From NCBI GenBank assembly GCA_025403435.1, contig CM046330.1, forward strand, positions 20,482,239 through 20,546,238: a stretch of 64,000 nt of DNA, written 5' to 3'. Under the pieces are notes generated by a model, which saw only the letters and a program-made list of their open reading frames with translations, made no database searches and was not told the origin of the DNA. Position numbers and translations under genes: made by a program. Of the stretch, positions 58,533 through 64,000 are shown in pieces (position 1 is the stretch's first letter; every line of letters begins with the position of its first letter). The stretch comes from Artocarpus heterophyllus. Lineage: Eukaryota > Streptophyta > Magnoliopsida > Rosales > Moraceae.

Positions 58533-59106
58533 TATGGTATCTGTAGCCTCGATTCTAGCCTCAGGTTTGTCTATCCTTCTTTGTTTCTGAATTCTAATTT
58601 ATAACTTAGGTTCTGTTCTATTTTTTAAAAAAAAATATAGTTGAATTTAGAGTCTTAAAAAAAAAAGATCCGAAAAGAAAAAAAAAGGAAAAGAAAAGAA
58701 ATGAAAAATCAAGAGGATCCGAAAAAAAAAAAAAAAAGTCTGGAGACGTTCCTTAAAATTTTTTATTTCCTCTCCATTGTTTGAGTGTCCAGGTGTCCGA
58801 ATTTGACCTCACCTCATAGTGCAAAAAAATTTGCTTCATTCTGAACTGCGTATCAAAATGTGTTGCTAAATTTGTTGCCGGATAGATTTTATTGTTGTTT
58901 GTGTAATTCCAAAAGAACTGAAAGAGAGAATAAGTGAGTTAAAAAAAAAAAGGCAAGAGTGGTGAGAACATTCGAGGGTAAAAGCCAATTATTCAAGTGA
59001 AACACGAGTGAACTGAGTGACCAAGTGATAGAGCAAAACACGTGAGGGAGAGAAGTAAGGTCCTTTATTATCTAACGTTGTTTTGCAGGTTTTATAAAAA
59101 AAAAAA
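58533..59106 (+). other. Family B leader captured in the chimera
   Basis: Starts TATGGTATC as in the TRIM, then continues TGTAGCCTCGATTCTAGCCT as in family B. The rest is the B leader with purine-only tract (about 58650-58738), the GTAAGGTCC block, TTTTGCAGG and an A-run before the ATG. No gene seen. Confidence 0.85.
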
Positions 59107-60342
59107 ATGAATCCGAATCAAGAAAGAGAAGCCGAAGATGATATTCCACAACAAAACGTTCCCAATCTTCAGTTGCAAGCATTAATGAGGCAAATGGAAT
59201 GGCTGTTGACGCTTGCGCTAGAGCCCATTCATGAGAGATTAGATGAGGTTGATGCTAGAACACGTAATAGGCAGCCACAAAACATGCAAAATAGGCGGAG
59301 GAGTGGATTGGATCTTTCGGAGGAAGATGAATTAGAAGAGTTGGAGGAACCACCGATAAATAGGGGCAGATTTAGGCGTGGAAATGGGAATAGAGAAGCT
59401 AGGGACCGGGAAGACAATAATATGGGAGGTATTAAAATGAAGATTCTGCCATTCCAAGGGAAAAATGACCCCGGAGCTTACCTAGAGTGGGAGAAGAAAG
59501 TGGAGCTAGTGTTTGATTGCCACAACTATTCACAGTTAAAGAAAGTTAAGCTTGCCGCTATTGAGTTCTCTGATTATGCAGTTGTATGGTGGGATCAGTT
59601 GGTAATGAATAGGCGACGAAACCAAGAACATCCGATTGAGACATGGGAGGAGATGAAAACGGTGATGAGAAAGCGATTTGTACCCAGCCATTACTACCGA
59701 GAATTGTACAAAAGGTTGCAAGGACTTAGACAAGGAAACAGGAGTGTGGAGGAATATTATCAAGAAATGGAAATAGCCATGATACGAGCCAATTTTGAAG
59801 AAGATCGAGAAGCAACTTTGGCAAGATTTTTGCAAGGGCTAAATTCGGATATTCAAGATAGGGTGGAGATGCAACACTATGTAGAGTTAGAAGACATGTT
59901 GCACATGGCCATCACAGTAGAGCGCCAGCTCAAGAGGAGGGGTAGCTCACATGCGAATGTTAGTTCGGCACCTTCTTCATGGAAGCCGAATTATGGGAAG
60001 AGAGAAGAGAAATCGGTTGCTAGGCCAAAGTTCGAGCCAAAACCAGCCACAGCTAGCCCTTCAAACCAAGGTAAACATGATTCATCCACTTCTCGAAACC
60101 GTGATATTAAATGTTTCAAATGCCAAGGCAGGGGTCACATCTCAAGCCAATGTCCGAACAAAAGGGTGATGGTGTTACGGGACGACGGAGTTGACACGAG
60201 GACGTGCAGTCTAAAGGGGTCGGGAATGATGTGTCCCACATCGGTTAGAGAGGGTGGTCTTGGGTGTTATATATATGGGTTCACAATCCTCCCCTCACAA
60301 GCTAGCTTTTGGGGTGGAGTTAGGTGGGTTCATATTAGATAG
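59107..60342 (+). CDS. Gag protein of the TRIM-gag chimera (411 aa)
   Basis: Uninterrupted frame from ATG 59107 ([16 protein letters not shown]). It contains the full family B Gag: gag core ([35 protein letters not shown]), a basic/serine linker and the CCHC knuckle ([14 protein letters not shown], about residues 336-349). After VMVLRDDG the frame crosses into TRIM sequence (from about 60180), continues through the 3' LTR as an unrelated about 50-residue tail, and ends at a TAG formed by the target duplication gatag (60340-60342). The protein could form particles and bind RNA but has no enzymes. It keeps an open frame, while the gag copies of B-1 (as polyprotein) and B-2 are broken. Confidence 0.88.
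   Translation: MNPNQEREAEDDIPQQNVPNLQLQALMRQMEWLLTLALEPIHERLDEVDARTRNRQPQNMQNRRRSGLDLSEEDELEELEEPPINRGRFRRGNGNREARDREDNNMGGIKMKILPFQGKNDPGAYLEWEKKVELVFDCHNYSQLKKVKLAAIEFSDYAVVWWDQLVMNRRRNQEHPIETWEEMKTVMRKRFVPSHYYRELYKRLQGLRQGNRSVEEYYQEMEIAMIRANFEEDREATLARFLQGLNSDIQDRVEMQHYVELEDMLHMAITVERQLKRRGSSHANVSSAPSSWKPNYGKREEKSVARPKFEPKPATASPSNQGKHDSSTSRNRDIKCFKCQGRGHISSQCPNKRVMVLRDDGVDTRTCSLKGSGMMCPTSVREGGLGCYIYGFTILPSQASFWGGVRWVHIR
60227..60337 (+). repeat. Third TRIM LTR, right end of chimera
   Basis: 111 bp, identical to the other two LTRs except that the final ATCA reads ATTA. It is preceded by the TRIM purine tract (aaaggggtcgggaa) and followed by gatag. Confidence 0.93.
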
Positions 60343-61192
60343 TGTGTTTGTGGTTGTAGATCGGTTTTCTAAGATGGCAAATTTTATTCCCTGTCATAAA
60401 ACTGATGATGCATCGCATGTTGCTGAATTGTTCTTTAGGGAGATTGTGAGAATACATGGTATGCCTAGGACAATTGTTTCAGATAGAGATGCTAAGTTCT
60501 TAAGCTACTTTTGGAAGACTTTGTGGATTAAGTTAGGTACTAAGCTGTTGTTTTCTACTACTTGCCACCCACAAACTGATGGTCAAACTGAGGTAGTAAA
60601 TAGGACTTTGTCAATCTTATTAAGAGCAATCATCAGTAAGAACATTAAATCATGGGAAGACTGTTTACCGCATGTTGAGTTTGCATATAACCGCTCTATC
60701 CATTCTGCTACTAAGTATTCACCTTTTGAAATTGTTTATGGTTTTAATCCTTTATCACCATTGGATTTATCACCACTACTAGTTTCTGAGCGTGTTAATT
60801 TAGATGGCAAAAGGAAGGCTGACTTGGTTAAACATATTCATGAGAAAGCAAGACTCAACATTGAGCGAAGAACGGAACAATATGCAAAGCAAGCCAACAA
60901 GGGGCGACACAAGCTGATTTTTGAACCTGGAGACTGGGTGTGGTTGCACTTTAGAAAGGAGCGTTTTCCAGAACAAAGAAAGTCAAAGTTGTTACCACGT
61001 GGAGATGGTCCATTTCAAGTCCTTGAAAGAATTAATGACAATGCTTACAAGTTGGATTTGCAAGGTGAGTATAATGTAAGTGCTACCTTCAATGTTTCTT
61101 ATTTGAGTCCTTTTGATGCAGAGTCTGATTTGAGGACAAATCCTTGTCAAGAGGAGGGGAATGATGGAGACTTAGGGAGCTCAAATGCATAG
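60343..61192 (+). pseudogene. B-2 integrase C-part
   Basis: Resumes after the chimera: [19 protein letters not shown], second core aspartate ([14 protein letters not shown]), glutamate region ([15 protein letters not shown]), and the C-terminal integrase ([29 protein letters not shown]). The tail enters the 3' LTR (61162 on) and stops at a TAG (61190-61192), where other copies have TGG. A further TGA replaces an Arg codon in the VTRARAKK motif near 61240. Confidence 0.92.
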
Positions 61193-61915
61193 AAGGTGGT
61201 TGACCCAATACAAGTTCCTGTTGGACCAGTCACAAGAGCCTGAGCTAAGAAATTCAAGGAAGCACTAAATGGGCTGATTCATGAAATTTGGAATCAAGAA
61301 AATTTGTGCAAGCCCATTGACCCAGGCCCACGTCAACCACAACGGTGCGTGAATTTGATCCAAGTTCTAGAAGAATCCGGATGAGTCAAGCTTGAAATCA
61401 GCTAAAATTTTGCAAGATCAAGTCAATGGAAGAATTTTGGAAACTTCCCATTTTGGCACACATGCGGATTAATTGCACTTTCCTTTAATTGTTGGGCGTG
61501 TAAATGGCTGAAAATCAGCCATTAAGACTTTCCTTTCTTTTGGTTTTTATTTTAGGCTTAGTAATTATGTTTGAATTTGTCAACTTTTCTTTTTGGGCAA
61601 CACTTTGTAATTTTGGCCTATAAATAGGCGTTTCCAAGGTTAATGAAAATGATGAATTTTTATTTTCTGAAAGAGATAATTCTTTCTTTGGTTCTTTGAC
61701 GAACTGCACGAACTTTTCGGATCAATTTGAGCGTTCAACCCCTACTTATCAATCAAGCTTTCCATCCTTGATTGTGGCGTCTACGATATACCAAGGTTCT
61801 TGCTTCGATATAAGCAATAGGTCGCGGTGACTTCCATCCAAATCTGAGTAGAAATGATCTTGGTGCCTTCTTATTGATAACGGGTTTCGTCAGTATATTG
61901 GCGAGGTTCTTATCA
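61162..61915 (+). repeat. B-2 3' LTR
   Basis: 754-bp B LTR, TGATGGAGAC to TTCTTATCA, preceded by the purine tract aagaggaggggaa and followed by the duplicated target aaacc. Confidence 0.95.
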
Positions 61916-62503
61916 AAACCGATGGTCAAACAGAAGTTGTGAATAGAACCTTGTCTACTTTGTTGCGGGCTGTCATTAAAAAGAACATCAAAACTTGGGA
62001 GGAGTGTTTACACATGTTGAGTTTGCTTATAATCGATCTGTTCATTTTGCTACTCAATTTTCACTGTTTCAAATTGTTTATGGTTTTAATCCTTTAACTC
62101 CTTTAGATTTTATGCCATTACCTTTGTCTGAGCATGTGAATTTAGATGGAAAAAGAAAAGCTGACCTTGTTAAGCAGATACACAAGAAGGCAAGACTCAA
62201 TATCGAGCGAAGGACTAAACAATATGTTGAACAAGCCAACAAAGGGCGTCATAAGCTCGTCTTTGAGCCCGATGATTGGGTGTGGTTGCACTTACGCAAG
62301 GAACCATTTCTGAAACAAAGGAAATCCAAGCTGTTGCCGAGAGGGGATGGTCCTTTTCAAATTCTTGAAAGGATCAATGATAATGAGTACAAGCTAGACT
62401 TGCCAGGTGAGTATGGTGTAAGTGCCACCTTTAATGTTTCTAATCTAAGTCCTTTTGATGCAGGCGACGATTTGAGGACAAATCCCTCTCAAGAGGAGGG
62501 GAA
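61916..62503 (+). pseudogene. A-3 integrase C-part
   Basis: Continues A-3 integrase from [12 protein letters not shown] to the C-terminus ([31 protein letters not shown]) and the polypurine tract. A one-base loss near 62011 shifts the frame before VEFAYNRS. The second part is open (61995-62600), but past 62532 it reads into the inverted solo LTR. Confidence 0.9.
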
Positions 62504-62532
62504 TGATGAGGACATCGTTAGCACAAGCAAGA
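62504..62532 (+). repeat. A-3 3' LTR, first 29 bp
   Basis: TGATGAGGACATCG and following bases of the A-3 3' LTR up to the inserted solo LTR. The last five bases (caaga, 62528-62532) are duplicated at 63279-63283. Confidence 0.9.
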
Positions 62533-63278
62533 TGATACGAACCACGCCAAGAGCTGACGCGACCCTAACCAAGATTGGTTTCCAAGATCAAAATTTCTAA
62601 CCGGTTTTGGATGGAGCCGCGACCCGAAGCCCAACAAGAAGCACGAACCTTGGTATGTGAGGACGCCACAATCAGTTATGGATGGACTGATTGATAAGTC
62701 TATGAACGCCACGGAAATTTCCGATAAGTTCGAATAGTTCGTTTAGGAACCAAAGAGAATTAAAACCTCAAATTGTGTTAATACTTGTATTCCATTGAAT
62801 GAAATTCGTTACAATATATAGGGGTTCCTATGCGAATTTTCAGCTCCTAATTCCCATGGAATTTTGGGAAAATCATTTACCAAATGTCAAATCTAAACTA
62901 AATAAGGAAAGTTCCCTTAATGGCTTAAAAGCCTTACAATAATAGAAATAACACAAACGCAAAAAGGAAACTAGACATTAAAAGGTCATAAGCTGATTCT
63001 TCTCGCCATGTGTCGCCTCAAAACGGGAAAGTAACTGAAATGGAAATTACTCAATCCCTTCTAGAGCTTGAATCATGCATTTGTTGGTCTGGTTGTCGCA
63101 TGCAATTCCCTCAATGGGCCTCCATGCAATGGCTTGAACCCAAGTTGCTTGAATTAGCCCAATAAGCATTTCTTTAAACTTCTTCGCACGAGCTCTCGTA
63201 ACCGGACCAATGGGAACTTGAATTGGATTTGAATATGTCTCCCATGTGCTCTTGCTTGTGCTAACGATGTCCTCATCA
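62533..63278 (-). repeat. Solo family A LTR inserted in the A-3 LTR, opposite orientation
   Basis: 746-bp A LTR on the minus strand with a perfect caaga duplication (62528-62532 and 63279-63283). It has a single copy of the 51-bp unit (older subfamily), a TATA-like TATATATTG near 62816 and an orphan pol-tail frame (63313-63047). Being an LTR within an LTR in reverse, it creates a perfect inverted repeat of its own 29-bp end with the host LTR start. Confidence 0.94.
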
Positions 63279-63283
63279 CAAGA

Positions 63284-64000
63284 GCACATGGGATGAGACA
63301 TATTCAGATCCAATTCAAGTTCCCATTGGTCCAGTTACGAGAGCTCATGCGAAGAAGTTCAAAGAAACACCTGTTGGGCTGATTCAAGCAACTTGGGCTC
63401 AAGCTATTGCATGGAGGCCCATTGAGAGAATTGCATGTGACATCCAAACCAACAAATGCATGATTCAAGTTCTAGAAGGGACCGAGTAATCGTGTTTACA
63501 GAATCAACAAGTGATTAGCACCATATGGTTGTAAATAATCAAGCTACTTTCCATTTTAGTTACTTTCCCGTTTTGAGGTGACAAGTGGTGAAAAGAATCA
63601 GCTATTTACCTCTTTATTGTCTAGTTTCCTTCCCTTTTAGAAACATGCGTTTGTTTTATTTCTATTATTGTAAGGCTTTTAAGCCATTAAGGGAACTTAC
63701 CTTATTTGCTTTAGATTAGATATTTTTTTTTGGGTAATTGATTTGCCTGAAATTCCATGGGCAATTAGGAGCTGAAATTCACAAAGGGAAAACCACTATA
63801 TATTGTAACAAATTTCATTCAATGGAGATCAGTTTTTAACACACAATTTGAGGTTTAATTCTCTTCCGTTCGTAGACAAACTATTCAAATTTATCAAAAA
63901 ATTCTATGGCATTCATAAACTCATCAAGCAGTCCGTCCATAGCTGATTGTGGCGTCCTCACATACTAAGGTTCGTGCTTCTTGTTAGGCATCGGGTCGCA
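63284..64000 (+). repeat. A-3 3' LTR, remainder, cut by window edge
   Basis: Continuation of the diverged family A LTR from GCACATGGGATG through the pol-tail region (stop near 63489), TATA-like CTATATATTG near 63798 and the R-U5 block, ending at the window edge within GGCATCGGGTCGC. The last about 40 bp are missing by comparison with 40179-41010. Confidence 0.92.

Larger units (their letters stand above)
58193..60337 (+). mobile_element. TRIM-gag chimera: TRIM LTRs carrying a complete B-family gag
   Basis: 2145-bp element flanked by a perfect gatag duplication (58188-58192 and 60338-60342) inside B-2 integrase codons; B-1 shows the empty site. Order: TRIM LTR (58193-58303), normal TRIM internal region (58304-58421), TRIM LTR (58422-58532), then a second internal region made of family B primer-site/leader and complete gag (58533 to about 60180) joined to the last about 45 bases of TRIM internal sequence with its purine tract, then TRIM LTR (60227-60337). 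The three LTRs are identical except for the last-but-one base of the third. It is comparable to plant TR-GAG elements, but its LTRs belong to a TRIM family. Confidence 0.93.
46268..61915 (+). mobile_element. Gypsy B-2, nested in A-3, itself carrying two insertions
   Basis: Plus-strand family B element with LTRs 46268-47020 and 61162-61915 and the perfect duplication aaacc (46263-46267 and 61916-61920). It contains A-4 (49116-55909) and the TRIM-gag chimera (58193-60337). Without these it is about 6.7 kb, close to B-1. Its gag-pol carries several stops and one shift, so it is inactive. Confidence 0.96.
40179..64000 (+). mobile_element. Gypsy A-3, old host element, cut by window edge
   Basis: Plus-strand family A element whose parts are 5' LTR 40179-41010, leader, gag 41453-42904, pol 43694-46267, integrase 61916-62503, and 3' LTR 62504-62532 plus 63284-64000. 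Three insertions account for the gaps: a solo B LTR (TSD agttt), B-2 (TSD aaacc) and a solo A LTR (TSD caaga). It belongs to an older subfamily: the 51-bp LTR unit is single-copy and the coding region carries many lesions. Confidence 0.93.

Overview
This window is plant nuclear DNA made almost entirely of nested retroelements. I see no host gene, tRNA, rRNA or CRISPR array. The evidence for a plant is gypsy and copia polyproteins of plant type, initiator-Met-tRNA primer sites (TGGTATCAGAGC), a TRIM, and an integrated plant pararetrovirus (Caulimoviridae). The species cannot be told. Two gypsy families (called A and B here) have Gag and Pol sequences and a pol tail running into the LTR that recall CRM-type chromoviruses, so a centromeric or pericentromeric origin is plausible but unproven.

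Left block (1-8235): element A-1 (minus strand, cut by the window edge, LTR 7097-7898) carries element A-2 (125-6533, TSD ggtac). A-1 itself sits in the LTR end of a diverged relative (D). A (TA)n run follows at 8217-8235.

Virus block (8236-25119): a degraded endogenous pararetrovirus on the minus strand, with a 99-bp direct repeat at its ends (one unit about 7.1 kb after removing the insert). It is split inside its protease region by a young Ty1/copia element (11589-21288, two 2033-bp LTRs, TSD gtttt). The copia leader holds two unusual repeat arrays.

Middle block (25120-40178): LTR fragments, then an old Tekay/Del-like chromovirus (C) on the plus strand, interrupted by gypsy B-1 (27921-34714, TSD gatta) and a complete 340-bp TRIM (35865-36204, TSD cgaag). 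Its putative 3' LTR begins near 37485.

Right block (40179-64000): an old A element (A-3) is host to a solo B LTR (42905-43693), element B-2 (46268-61915, TSD aaacc) and a solo A LTR (62533-63278). B-2 is host to A-4 (49116-55909), which has one uninterrupted 1612-codon gag-pol and nearly identical LTRs. B-2 also hosts a chimeric element (58193-60337, TSD gatag): a TRIM whose second internal region has been replaced by the leader and complete gag of a B element.

The most interesting object is that TRIM-gag chimera. Its two internal junctions fall at short sequences shared by the two parents (the primer site and cgacggag), as expected of template switching between co-packaged RNAs. TRIM, A and B share TGAT...ATCA LTR ends and 5-bp target duplications. 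The simplest reading is that A/B-type machinery moves the TRIM in trans.
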